This document shows, piece by piece, positions 31,814 through 40,347 of a stretch of 64,000 nt of DNA. Origin of the DNA: Rickettsiales bacterium (GTDB lineage Bacteria > Bacteroidota > Bacteroidia > Cytophagales > Cyclobacteriaceae). How positions within the stretch are numbered: the stretch's first letter is position 1; the number at the start of each line of letters is the position of its first letter. The position numbers were made by a program, and so were the translations under genes. Where the stretch lies: assembly GCA_002729235.1 (NCBI GenBank), contig PBTY01000081.1, positions 1 to 64,000 on the forward strand. Reading direction: 5' to 3'. The notes beneath the pieces were generated by a model. The model was given only the letters and a program-made list of their open reading frames with translations. It had not been told where the DNA came from and did no database searches.

Positions 31814-33508
31814 ATGATGCAAGATCAAACGAATACCAATTATTTTGATGCAATAGTTGTTGGCTCTGGCATCAGCGGAGGCTGGGCCACCAAGATACTG
31901 GCAGAAGGAGGACTGAAGACGCTCATGCTGGAGCGTGGCAGAATGCTTCGCCATGGAGAATATACAACAGCGGGACTGGATCCCTGGGACATGCCGTATC
32001 GAGGAGCATTGACTCCAGAACAACGGCAAGAATATAACAAGCAAACACGTACCGGTTGGATCGGTTTTGATAACAAGGACATGTTTGTGAAAGATGTCGA
32101 TAATCCTTATGATGAAGACAAGCGCTTTGACTGGATACGAGGCTATCAGGTAGGTGGTCGGTCCATCACGTGGGGACGACAAACCTATCGCTTGAGTGAT
32201 CTGGATTTTGAGGCAAATGCGAAAGAAGGCATTGGAGTAGACTGGCCAATTCGCTACAAAGATCTGGCACCGTGGTATGATTATGTTGAGAAATATGTAG
32301 GGATCAGTGGACAGGCGATGGGCTTGCCACACTTGCCTGACGGACAGTTCTTGCCTCCGATGGAGCTCAACTGTGTAGAGCAGCATACTAAAGAAAAGAT
32401 AGAATCTACTTTCGATAGTCGGTACCTGACGATCGGTCGTGTAACGAACCTTACCCAGCAGCACAATGGTCGCGGACCGTGCCAATACCGAAACCGATGC
32501 ATTCGTGGGTGTCCTTACTCCGGTTATTTCAGTAGTTTGTCATCGACTATTCCCGATGCTGAAAAGTCCGGTAATCTATCGATCCGAGCTAATTCGGTGG
32601 TGCACTCTATCATCTATGATGAAGCTACTGGCAAAGCTTCAGGAGTTCGCATTGTGGATGCTGAGACCAAAGAAACCCACGAGTTCTTTGCGAAAGTGAT
32701 CTTTCTCAATGCTTCAGCCATTGGGTCTACATCCATTTTGATGAATTCAATATCGGACCGATTCCCCAATGGAATGGGTAACGATAGTGATCAGTTGGGG
32801 CGCAACCTGATGGATCACCATTATCGAGTGGGGGCAATGGGCTTTATTGATGGATTTGAAGACAAGTATTACAAAGGTCGACGACCTAATGGAATTTATA
32901 TTCCTCGATTCAGAAACCTGGATGAAGCAACGAAGCGTGATGATTACCTGCGTGGATTTGGCTACCAGGGTGGAGCTGGTAGGGCAGGTTTTGATCAGTC
33001 GTCCTATACGGATGGTTATGGTGCAGAGTACAAGGAGCAACTCATGAAACCTGGTCCATGGAGTATGTCGCTGGTAGGCTTTGGTGAAATGTTGCCAGAT
33101 CCGTCCAACAGAGTATATCTCAACCACGATAAGAAAGACCCTTACGGATTGCCGACAGTGACCTTTGACTGTGAGTTTAAAGACAATGAGCTGGCTATGC
33201 GCAAGGATATGAAAGTCTCTGCTGCCGAAATGCTGGAAGCTGCTGGCTTTAGAGATATCAGGGAATACGATGACCTGGGAGCTCCTGGTTTGGGTATACA
33301 TGAAATGGGTACCGCCAGAATGGGCCATGATTCGAAAACGTCCGTATTAAACAAATGGAACCAGGTGCATGGAGCAGAAAACGTGTTTGTGACCGATGGT
33401 GCGGCTATGACTTCATCTGCTTGTCAAAACCCGTCACTGACCTACATGGCTTTGACGGCTCGAGCGGCACATTATGCATTGGACCAATTGAAAAAGAAAA
33501 ATCTATAA
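31814..33508 (+). CDS. GMC family oxidoreductase (gluconate 2-dehydrogenase-like flavoprotein)
   Basis: In this 564-residue FAD enzyme the dinucleotide loop VVGSGISGGWA appears near residue 16. The QYRNRCIRGCPYSG segment and the C-terminal HEMGTARMG and SACQNPSLTYMALTARAA blocks are standard for the GMC gluconate/sorbitol dehydrogenase type. The catalytic His lies in the HEMG region. It is encoded directly before a subunit-3 gene (2-bp gap), so the two probably form a membrane-associated sugar or alcohol dehydrogenase. A cytochrome c subunit, usual in proteobacteria, is not present nearby. The substrate is uncertain. Confidence 0.9.
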   Translation: MMQDQTNTNYFDAIVVGSGISGGWATKILAEGGLKTLMLERGRMLRHGEYTTAGLDPWDMPYRGALTPEQRQEYNKQTRTGWIGFDNKDMFVKDVDNPYDEDKRFDWIRGYQVGGRSITWGRQTYRLSDLDFEANAKEGIGVDWPIRYKDLAPWYDYVEKYVGISGQAMGLPHLPDGQFLPPMELNCVEQHTKEKIESTFDSRYLTIGRVTNLTQQHNGRGPCQYRNRCIRGCPYSGYFSSLSSTIPDAEKSGNLSIRANSVVHSIIYDEATGKASGVRIVDAETKETHEFFAKVIFLNASAIGSTSILMNSISDRFPNGMGNDSDQLGRNLMDHHYRVGAMGFIDGFEDKYYKGRRPNGIYIPRFRNLDEATKRDDYLRGFGYQGGAGRAGFDQSSYTDGYGAEYKEQLMKPGPWSMSLVGFGEMLPDPSNRVYLNHDKKDPYGLPTVTFDCEFKDNELAMRKDMKVSAAEMLEAAGFRDIREYDDLGAPGLGIHEMGTARMGHDSKTSVLNKWNQVHGAENVFVTDGAAMTSSACQNPSLTYMALTARAAHYALDQLKKKNL

Positions 33509-33510
33509 CC

Positions 33511-34107
33511 ATGGAAAGAAGAGAAGCAATGAAAAACATGGCTTTGGCCATGGGTTATACACTATCAGCCAGTACACTGGCAAGCTTGATGACCAGTTGT
33601 GGTGAGCAAGCAACGCTCGACTGGCAGCCAAAATATTTTACCAAAGAACAGGCCCTGAATGTGGAGGCTCTTGCTGATGCGATCATTCCTAAAACAGATA
33701 CTCCTGGTGCGAAGGAATTAGGTGTCCCGCAATTTCTGGACTCATTTATTGGGGAGGTGATGACCATCTCGGACCGGGTAGCTTATATGAAAGAGCTGGA
33801 TGGCTTCATAGCACTCTGCGAGAAATCACAAGGGAAACAGCTATATGCGTGTGATGCAGCGCAGAAGAAAGCTTTTTTGGATGAGCAAAATGCACAGAAT
33901 AAGATGAAGTACCCCGGCATCTGGGGAGCGGATATGGTGAAGGCCGATATGCGCAACTTCTTTGGGAAGTTTAAGGATACGCTGGTATGGGTATTTTTTA
34001 CCACTAAGGAGGCCGGAGAGCAGATGCTGGCGTACGATCCAGTGCCTGGTGGGTATGATGCCTGCTTTACCATTACTCCTGAGACCAAATCCTGGTCGTT
34101 GGGTTGA
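33511..34107 (+). CDS. Gluconate 2-dehydrogenase subunit 3 family lipoprotein
   Basis: This 198-residue protein's first ~30 residues contain an RR motif (MERREAMKNMAL) and a lipobox LMTSC, suggesting Tat-dependent export and lipid anchoring, as for many GMC partner subunits. The body carries the subunit 3 family features LADAIIPKTDTPGA and GVPQFLDSF. It starts 2 bp after the GMC gene. A frame open further upstream overlaps that gene and lacks the export signal at its front, so the ATG at 33511 is used. It helps fold, export or dock the flavoprotein. Confidence 0.9.
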   Translation: MERREAMKNMALAMGYTLSASTLASLMTSCGEQATLDWQPKYFTKEQALNVEALADAIIPKTDTPGAKELGVPQFLDSFIGEVMTISDRVAYMKELDGFIALCEKSQGKQLYACDAAQKKAFLDEQNAQNKMKYPGIWGADMVKADMRNFFGKFKDTLVWVFFTTKEAGEQMLAYDPVPGGYDACFTITPETKSWSLG

Positions 34108-34133
34108 TCAGGAATCGATAAAATTTTGATTGA

Positions 34134-34163
34134 GAGGAGAGGCTGCGGTGGCGGTCTTTTTTG
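34134..34163 (+). terminator. Probable terminator after the GMC operon
   Basis: GAGGCTGC pairs with GCGGTCTT (three G-T pairs) around GGTG, followed by TTTTTTG. Confidence 0.55.
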
Positions 34164-34230
34164 TTGATTTGATGGATTGAAGGGGTATATTTGAATATCG
34201 GATAATGTGCATGGTGCGTGTTAGCCGGTT

Positions 34231-34237
34231 GTTAGCT
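34231..34237 (+). other. Possible cassette boundary (R'-like) GTTAGCT
   Basis: It lies 12 bp before the next start codon. It is nearly complementary (6 of 7) to AGGTAAC (34866-34872) just after that gene. Confidence 0.35.
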
Positions 34238-34249
34238 AGACCTTACTGC

Positions 34250-34852
34250 ATGAACGAAAACTTCTTTTCTAAAAAGATGGCTACTAAAACCAAGAGTGAA
34301 CTGGAAGCTATTCTGAACAACAAAGGCAAATATCAAGAAGATGCACTTTTGGCAGCAACTTGGGAACTTGAAAAACGAGGATCCGAGGAGTACAAAGCTG
34401 TTGAACAAGAGATTATTGAACAAAAGTCTGAACGCGAAGAAAGGAAGAAAAAGGAATCAAATTACACTGACGATCCCAACGCTCCACAACTTTACCCTAA
34501 GTGGTCAATTTGGGTAATTTCTGTTTTGTTCACTCCCTTTATTGGAGGGATTATGATGGCCATGAACTTCAAGCGAACGGAGAACAAAAAACAAATTCCA
34601 ATTGTACTAACATTCTCCATCATTTTCACAGTGTTGGTTCTTGTTAGTGTGAACTACCTAAGATCAGAGTTCACTACATCAACTAATTGGACAAACCTTT
34701 TTAATCTTTTTGGCGGAGCAGTCCTGAGTGAATATTTCTGGAAAAAGCAAATTGAAACAAATACGAAATACCGCAAAAGATCGCCGTTAATTCCGTTTAT
34801 TATTTCAATAGCCGTAACTGCATTTTTCATTTGGGCGGCAACTCTGGAATAA
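34250..34852 (+). CDS. Cassette-type hypothetical membrane protein 1
   Basis: I do not recognise this 200-residue protein. An N-terminal helical segment (KSELEAILNNKGKYQEDALLAATWELEKRG) resembles motifs seen at the front of many Bacteroidota hypothetical proteins. A charged coiled-coil-like stretch and about four membrane helices follow (~85-105, ~115-135, ~150-165 and ~180-198). The ATG at 34250 was preferred because the longer frame from 34205 crosses the putative cassette boundary; an ATG at 34277 is also possible. It is the first of three unrelated genes separated by attC-like DNA, with a lower GC content than the GMC operon before it. Confidence 0.6.
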   Translation: MNENFFSKKMATKTKSELEAILNNKGKYQEDALLAATWELEKRGSEEYKAVEQEIIEQKSEREERKKKESNYTDDPNAPQLYPKWSIWVISVLFTPFIGGIMMAMNFKRTENKKQIPIVLTFSIIFTVLVLVSVNYLRSEFTTSTNWTNLFNLFGGAVLSEYFWKKQIETNTKYRKRSPLIPFIISIAVTAFFIWAATLE

Positions 34853-34865
34853 TGAAAATGGCTAT

Positions 34866-35140
34866 AGGTAACAATCCCTAGCACAAATGAGCCAACTGTG
34901 ATTTTACATACATCTGTGCAAACTTTACCGACCCGCGTAGGCCATGAAATTTGCCGCTGAGAAAGGTCTGTGCTTTCTACTTACCGCATCTTGCAGGATT
35001 CATCTTTCTAGACGCAATGGTTATCTGATGCTCTGAATGCACCTCCTTGCCGGGTACGGACAGATTCATTAGTTTTATCTGAACTTGCCAGGTTTGGGGC
35101 CGGGCCGCATAGGCGCACTCCTACTAGCTTAGCGTTGTGC
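34866..35140 (+). other. Putative attC-like intergenic segment 1
   Basis: This 275-bp segment has no gene and a richer GC content than its flanking genes. It begins AGGTAAC AAT and ends TTAGC GTTGTGC, the general form of an attC site (R''...R'). GTTGTGC (35134-35140) stands 17 bp before the next start codon. Confidence 0.4.
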
Positions 35141-35157
35141 TTCATTAGTCTACCCTC

Positions 35158-36045
35158 ATGAAAGTGCTTTTTAACTCTATAATTCTACTATTACTAACCT
35201 CTTGTATTCAGCCACAAGAAAACGAATTGTCGATGATCAAATTCTATAAGACAGTAAATAACCAAATCCACTATTGGGAAACATGGGACAATGAAGGCCA
35301 GTTTGCTACTGTTCACTGGGGGATTGTGGGACAAACAGGAGATAACAAGACAGTTCACTCCAGCCTTTTTAAGAACTACAAAAAGAAGGTTCAAGAAGAA
35401 ATTGATAAGAGAATCACCGAGGGGTATATGAACTTTGATAACATGGACATAGTCTTTTTGGAAGTTGTCTACCAGATCGAAGGTATGGGAACGGGAGAGG
35501 ATCTTGAAAAACGTCACGAACTTGAGAATAGGCTTAACGAACTTCTTGGTTGGGCCGGCTTAGGTCATGTAGGTGGTGGAAGTATTGGATCTGGAACTAT
35601 GGAAGTAGGTTGTGAAGTGGTGAACTACGAAATAGCATATAATTTGATTCAACATGATTTGAAGGATACAAAGTTTCAGGACTATTTGGAAATCAGAGCA
35701 TTGGACTACCAAACTCCTAACATCGCATCTTTGGAAGAATTATTAATTGACATTCCTCATGAAGTGATTAATATTCATGTAATTGAACCAGAAAACATTG
35801 ATGAAAGAATTTCTGCTGTTGGAATTATTTATGCGAACACTATAGGAGTTAAAGAAGCCTCAATAGAATTTATTCCCAATGACACTCCTCCGTCTAATGA
35901 AGAGGTTCTTTCGTGGATTTGGACATTTAGACCAGACTTAGGAACTCAAATTTTAACTCATCAGATTAACCCTGAATTCAAGAAGTTAATTGAATCTTAT
36001 ACCGGAGGAAAGATGAGCGAATTTTGGGACTATATGAGTCAATAA
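35158..36045 (+). CDS. Cassette-type lipoprotein with WGR-like domain
   Basis: This 295-residue protein has a lipoprotein signal (MKVLFNSIILLLLTSC). Residues ~25-95 resemble a WGR domain (YWETWDNEGQFATVHWGIVGQ), otherwise seen in DNA-repair and polyADP-ribose proteins. A Gly-rich conserved segment follows (GWAGLGHVGGGSIGSGTM), then a second unknown domain. An export signal on a WGR-like protein is unusual, so the start may be misjudged or the domain repurposed. The gene lies between GTTGTGCTT (35134-35142) and the exactly complementary AAGCACAAC (36049-36057), as expected of one mobile cassette. Confidence 0.6.
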   Translation: MKVLFNSIILLLLTSCIQPQENELSMIKFYKTVNNQIHYWETWDNEGQFATVHWGIVGQTGDNKTVHSSLFKNYKKKVQEEIDKRITEGYMNFDNMDIVFLEVVYQIEGMGTGEDLEKRHELENRLNELLGWAGLGHVGGGSIGSGTMEVGCEVVNYEIAYNLIQHDLKDTKFQDYLEIRALDYQTPNIASLEELLIDIPHEVINIHVIEPENIDERISAVGIIYANTIGVKEASIEFIPNDTPPSNEEVLSWIWTFRPDLGTQILTHQINPEFKKLIESYTGGKMSEFWDYMSQ

Positions 36046-36048
36046 CGA

Positions 36049-36159
36049 AAGCACAACAAATACTACTACCCATAAGCTAACAGATCTATTTGCAATGACT
36101 GGTGCTATCCGATACTTTTATAGAAATTTGAAAGTCCAGCTTACGGATGATAGTTAGGC
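36049..36159 (+). other. Putative attC-like site 2 (imperfect 110-bp palindrome)
   Basis: R''-like GCACAAC (36051-36057) and R'-like GTTAGGC (36153-36159, exact to GTTRRRY). The inner arms CTACTACCCATAAGCT (36063-36078) and AGCTTACGGATGATAG (36138-36153) pair at 12 of 16 positions. Confidence 0.55.
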
Positions 36160-36196
36160 GTGGAGCATTAGTAAAAAAGAAATATAGTGATTTGAA

Positions 36197-36463
36197 TTGA
36201 ACCTAAGCTCATATAGATTGGACGAAAACATCTTAATGAAGAATCTGTATAAACATTCGATTGAAAACATTGAGGAGACTTACAAAGAGTTGTATTCTGA
36301 TCTTGCATGGAAGGAAAATACAGATAAGTATTCGAAGGCGATAACTTTCCAAGCGATCGTAGAGTCACTGGTAAAGTTGAAGATGATTAACCTCTCAGTG
36401 GATAAGATATATCCCACCAATAAAGGCTCACATGAATTTTATGCGGTTCTTAAGAGGGTTTAA
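36197..36463 (+). CDS. Cassette-type small hypothetical protein
   Basis: This 88-residue protein, with a TTG start, is unrecognised and mainly helical, with no membrane segment. An alternative ATG at 36236 gives 75 residues. It follows the attC-like site at 36049-36159 and ends before a possible degenerate boundary (CGATAAC, 36470-36476), so it would be the third cassette. With its short length and unusual start the coding call is only moderate. Confidence 0.4.
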   Translation: MNLSSYRLDENILMKNLYKHSIENIEETYKELYSDLAWKENTDKYSKAITFQAIVESLVKLKMINLSVDKIYPTNKGSHEFYAVLKRV

Positions 36464-36585
36464 TAAAATCGATAACATATACAAATGACTTTTGTAAGGA
36501 TTTACGGAAACTTTTGAAATAATTAATCTGCTAAGGTCTCACTAGCTTTATATAAACAGCCACTGGCGATGTTTACCCATCGTCA

Positions 36586-38493
36586 ATGAATAACCAAAAA
36601 ATGGGAGACCATATAATCAACCCCGGCGCTGGTGATGATGCGAGACTTCACTTTATAAGTCATTTGTTGAGTGACATCAACAGCCTGGAGTACATGCTTC
36701 AGAATCGTCTCATAGAAGATGACGTTATAAGAGTAGGGGCAGAGCAAGAACTTTGCCTGGTCAATGATCATTGGCGTCCAGCAAAAAAGGCCCTGGAAGT
36801 GCTTGAAAGTATAAACGATCCTCATTTCACTTCGGAGTTGGCTTTGTACAATGCAGAAATCAACCTGGATCCATTGACCTTCGAGGGTGATGCCTTCTCC
36901 AAAATGGAGAAGCAATTGAGGGCTTTACTTCAGAAAGCAGAGGTAGCTGCCACAGAAAACGATTTAAGCATTATCCTTACAGGAATTTTACCAACCATCT
37001 CCAAGCATGAGTTGGATCTGGAGTACATGACACCCTCACCTCGGTATCATGCCATCAATAATCTTTTGACGGGCGTTTTAGGAAGTGATTTTAGAATGCA
37101 TTTTACAGGCGTGGATGAGTTATCAATAGCTCACAATTCCATGATGTTTGAGGCGTGTAATACAAGCTTTCAGATGCACTTACAAATCAACCCTGGAGAT
37201 TTTGAGCAAGCCTATAACTGGTCTCAGGTAATCGCTGGTCCGGTACTGGGGATATGTGCCAATTCACCTTTATTGTTGGGAAATGAGTTGTGGAGTGAGA
37301 CACGAATTGCACTTTTTCAACAGAGCATCGATACGCGCAAGATATCACGCTATCAGAACAGGCAACAAGCCAGAGTGGCGTTTGGTAGTAGTTGGGTAAA
37401 AGGTAGTGTTGCAGACTTTTACAAAAAGGAGATTTCTAAGTACCGGATTCTGCTGACCAAAACCATAGAAGAGTATTCCATGCAGGAGTTGGAAGGAGGT
37501 AAGGTGCCAAAATTGAGTGCGCTGAATTTGCACAATGGTACCATCTACAGGTGGAACAGGCCTTGTTATGGAGTGAGTGATGGTAAACCCCATATTCGCA
37601 TTGAAAATCGATACATTCCTGCTGGACCGACAGTGGCAGATGAGCTGGCCAATTTTGCTTTTTGGGCTGGGCTGATGATGGGTAGACCAACGGAATACAA
37701 TGACCCTTCGGCCTTAATGGATTTTGAAGATGTCAAGTCCAACTTCATCAAAGCTGCCCGGTATGGTACAGACGTACTGCTCAATTGGATGGGTCGCAAA
37801 GTGACGTTGAAGCAATTGGTGTTGGATGAATTGCTACCAATGGCACAAGCTGGATTGAAACGAATGAACATTGATTCAGCTGATATTGATCGATATCTCG
37901 AAATCATAAGAGGGCGTGCTTTAAGTCATACCGGATCGGAATGGATTACGAAAAATTATCGCTTACTTAAAAGAAAACTTAAGACAGATGATGCTTTGAT
38001 CCTTTTGACAAAAGCATTGCATAGGAATCAAAAGGAGTATGATACGGTAAGCGAATGGACTGATATTGAAGATCATAGTACTGATAGTTCTAAAGTGACC
38101 AATGTGAGGCACTTGATGAGTACCACTTTGGTTACTGCTGATAGTTCTGACTCAGCTTTATTGACATTGCAGTATATGAAATGGAATAATATTCATCATC
38201 TACCTGTCGTCAATAGAAAAGAAGTGTTGGTTGGGTTAATCACCTGGACCCATTTAACAGAGCATTGGGATACGGATTATCTGGAAGATCACTCCCTATC
38301 AGCAGCGGATATTATGATTAGAGATATTATTACGGTTAATAATACGGCTTCCATCGGACATGCAGTATCGTTGATGCAAAACAATGATATTGGCTGCTTA
38401 CCGGTCATGCAAGAAGGTCATTTGGTTGGTATTCTAACAGCAAAAGATTTGACACATTTTGAGAATGGCAGAGATCAAAATACCGGCAGTTGA
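36586..38493 (+). CDS. GCS2-type carboxylate-amine ligase fused to CBS domains
   Basis: In this 635-residue protein, residues ~25-470 are a glutamate-cysteine ligase 2 (YbdK-like) domain with the opening VGAEQELCLV, the NSPLLLG motif and PSALMDFED. Residues ~500-630 hold two CBS motifs (VRHLMSTTLVTADSSDSAL and IMIRDIITVNNTASIGHAV), which bind adenine nucleotides and probably sense energy charge. Family members ligate an amino acid to glutamate or a similar carboxylate; the substrate is unknown. The stop codon lies 29 nt inside the next gene, a deacylase that could hydrolyse the same type of amide, suggesting a linked make/break pair. Confidence 0.85.
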   Translation: MNNQKMGDHIINPGAGDDARLHFISHLLSDINSLEYMLQNRLIEDDVIRVGAEQELCLVNDHWRPAKKALEVLESINDPHFTSELALYNAEINLDPLTFEGDAFSKMEKQLRALLQKAEVAATENDLSIILTGILPTISKHELDLEYMTPSPRYHAINNLLTGVLGSDFRMHFTGVDELSIAHNSMMFEACNTSFQMHLQINPGDFEQAYNWSQVIAGPVLGICANSPLLLGNELWSETRIALFQQSIDTRKISRYQNRQQARVAFGSSWVKGSVADFYKKEISKYRILLTKTIEEYSMQELEGGKVPKLSALNLHNGTIYRWNRPCYGVSDGKPHIRIENRYIPAGPTVADELANFAFWAGLMMGRPTEYNDPSALMDFEDVKSNFIKAARYGTDVLLNWMGRKVTLKQLVLDELLPMAQAGLKRMNIDSADIDRYLEIIRGRALSHTGSEWITKNYRLLKRKLKTDDALILLTKALHRNQKEYDTVSEWTDIEDHSTDSSKVTNVRHLMSTTLVTADSSDSALLTLQYMKWNNIHHLPVVNRKEVLVGLITWTHLTEHWDTDYLEDHSLSAADIMIRDIITVNNTASIGHAVSLMQNNDIGCLPVMQEGHLVGILTAKDLTHFENGRDQNTGS

Positions 38494-39685
38494 AGAGACC
38501 ATTGAAGTAGATAGAATCATTGGTAATCTGGAGGGACCCGAAGATGGGCCGTTGGTTATCTTTTTTGGAGGTATTCATGGGAATGAACCATCTGGCGTTT
38601 ACGCGTTGCAGGAGGTGCTTCAAGAAATTGAAAGGGATAAATTAGAACTCCATGGAAGTGTACTTGCTATATCCGGTAATTTATGGGCTCTTGAGCATTC
38701 TCAACGGTATGAGACCACTGACTTGAATCGACTTTGGACCAGGGATCGTGTGGAGAATCTGCGGTTAAATGGAATAAAATATGCAACAGAAGATGAACGT
38801 CAGCAGCAGCAGCTATTTGAATTGATTGATACGGTGTTGGAGGGAGACAAGGGGCCACTGTATTTCTTTGACTTGCACACTACATCTGCACATACAGCTC
38901 CATTCATTACGGTAAATGACAGCTTACTCAATAGACGATTTACAAAGCAATACCCAGTTCCTCTGATTTTGGGTATCGAAGAATATTTGGAAGGACCCCT
39001 TTTGAGTTATATCAACGAATTAGGGTATGTTTCTTTTGGTTTTGAGGGCGGTCAGCATGATTCATTAGAAGCAATCAAAAACCATAAGGTCTTCATCTAT
39101 TTGTCTCTTGTGTTTGCTGGAGTGCTTGATAAATCTCAGGTTCCTTTTAGTGACTACATGCACTACCTACAAAGTATCAATCCTTTACCGGGTTCATTTT
39201 ATGAGATTTATGACCGTCATGAAATCCAAAAGGAGGAGCGGTTCGAAATGCTTCCCGGATTCACCAATTTTCAGCAAGTGTCTCAAGGAACTGTTATTGC
39301 AAAAAGCAATGGTCAGGACCTTGTAGTGGAGAAAGACTCTTTGTTGTTTATGCCCTTGTATCAGAATCAGGGAGATGATGGTTTTTTCTTGATTCGAAGC
39401 ATTCCCACAGTACTGTTATGGCTTTCTGCTTTGTTGAGAAAAATTAAAGTGGATCGCATTTTTCTACTGTTGCCGGGAGTGTCATGGCACTCCTCAGAAA
39501 AAGAGGCCATGTCGGTAAATCTTAAAATTGCCAGGTGGGTAGCTCGTGAGCTTTTTCACTTGTTTGGCTACCGAAGTAAAAAATATGATCAGAATTACTT
39601 GTTGATCAGTAACCGGGAAACCAAATCCCGTACCCCAGAGTATCGATTTGAAGATTGGTATGATGGTCGGTTTGCTGCTAAGTAA
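38465..39685 (+). CDS. Succinylglutamate desuccinylase/aspartoacylase family zinc enzyme
   Basis: This 406-residue M14-like deacylase has zinc ligands and substrate residues in GGIHGNEPSG (His and Glu), DLNRLW, and FDLHTTSAHTAPF (second His). The C-terminal part includes a GxFxxxY-like segment PGSFYEIYDRHEI. It removes an acyl group from an amino acid or a related amide. The ATG at 38465 is used; a TTG two codons upstream is possible. It overlaps the GCS2-CBS gene, so the two are translationally coupled. The ending of ~70 residues is longer than in plain aspartoacylases. Confidence 0.85.
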   Translation: MAEIKIPAVEETIEVDRIIGNLEGPEDGPLVIFFGGIHGNEPSGVYALQEVLQEIERDKLELHGSVLAISGNLWALEHSQRYETTDLNRLWTRDRVENLRLNGIKYATEDERQQQQLFELIDTVLEGDKGPLYFFDLHTTSAHTAPFITVNDSLLNRRFTKQYPVPLILGIEEYLEGPLLSYINELGYVSFGFEGGQHDSLEAIKNHKVFIYLSLVFAGVLDKSQVPFSDYMHYLQSINPLPGSFYEIYDRHEIQKEERFEMLPGFTNFQQVSQGTVIAKSNGQDLVVEKDSLLFMPLYQNQGDDGFFLIRSIPTVLLWLSALLRKIKVDRIFLLLPGVSWHSSEKEAMSVNLKIARWVARELFHLFGYRSKKYDQNYLLISNRETKSRTPEYRFEDWYDGRFAAK

Positions 39686-39714
39686 GACATGTGAAAAATG
39701 GCTATTATTGTTTT

Positions 39715-40287
39715 ATGCTTCAGCGCCTAGTAGAAATAGTGTTCTCCAGGGTTTCTTTGAATCAACAGGACGTCCAAATGATAGAAGATGCTTTTGAAGA
39801 AATCACCTACCCTAAGAACATTATAATAGAGTCTGAAGGGAAGGTGCCGAAGTATTTGTATTTCATTGTATCAGGTTATTTACGACTATATTTTTATCGA
39901 GATGGTGAACAGGTAACTACTCACATCAATTGTCCTCCAGGCTTTTTCACGGCATATGCTCATTTTGTGAATGGTACTATTTCCGATGAAAATGTGGAGT
40001 GCATTACGGACTGTGAACTGTTGCGAATTTCTAAGGTAAAATTGGATCAGTTGATGCGGGAATCCGAAGCAATGAAACAGTTTAGTTTGAAGGTTTTTCA
40101 GGAGGCCACTTTGTACAATGAAAGTCGATCCCGCGAACTAGCTACATTAAATGCGGAGGAGCGTTATTTGAAATTGATGGACAACTACCCTGACATGATC
40201 AGGCATGTTCCGCTTCAATACATTGCCTCATTTTTAGGTATGAATCCGAAAAGTTTGAGTCGAATACGTAAGCAATTGATTAGGTAA
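39715..40287 (+). CDS. Crp/Fnr family regulator, cAMP-binding-fold type
   Basis: This 190-residue protein has a cyclic-nucleotide-binding fold (~10-125; SEGKVPKYLYFIVSGYLRLYF, THINCPPGFF) and a short C-terminal HTH (LQYIASFLGMNPKSLSRIRKQL). It belongs to the large group of Bacteroidota Crp-like proteins that have lost the nucleotide-phosphate loop and respond to unknown signals. The ATG at 39715 is preferred over an upstream GTG at 39691. Its target is unknown; the following SDR gene, 60 bp away, is a candidate. Its helix differs from that of the sulfur-region Crp/Fnr, so it should bind other sites. Confidence 0.85.
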   Translation: MLQRLVEIVFSRVSLNQQDVQMIEDAFEEITYPKNIIIESEGKVPKYLYFIVSGYLRLYFYRDGEQVTTHINCPPGFFTAYAHFVNGTISDENVECITDCELLRISKVKLDQLMRESEAMKQFSLKVFQEATLYNESRSRELATLNAEERYLKLMDNYPDMIRHVPLQYIASFLGMNPKSLSRIRKQLIR

Positions 40288-40347
40288 CATTTGTGAAGTG
40301 TATTTGAAAACCAGTTAATCAATTTTGATCCTATAAATAATCATAGG

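Noticed and set aside
31802-32485. Long antisense open frame of 227 codons
   Set aside because: It lies wholly within the GMC oxidoreductase gene, has no recognisable motif, and is Ser/Arg/Ile/His-rich as expected of a shadow frame.
32747-33328. Second antisense frame of 193 codons in the GMC gene
   Set aside because: Same reason: the plus strand encodes clear FAD-enzyme motifs through this stretch.
33355-33510. Upstream extension of the subunit 3 gene
   Set aside because: It overlaps the GMC coding sequence and removes the RR/lipobox export signal from the N-terminus.
36470-36476. CGATAAC as the closing R''-like motif of the third cassette
   Set aside because: It matches the expected GCCTAAC at only about 4 of 7 positions and has no paired arm, so it is not annotated as a site.
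40284-40297. GTAACATTTGTGAA resembling the sulfur-regulon site
   Set aside because: The right half-site matches only 3 of 5, and no sulfur gene follows. Treated as chance.
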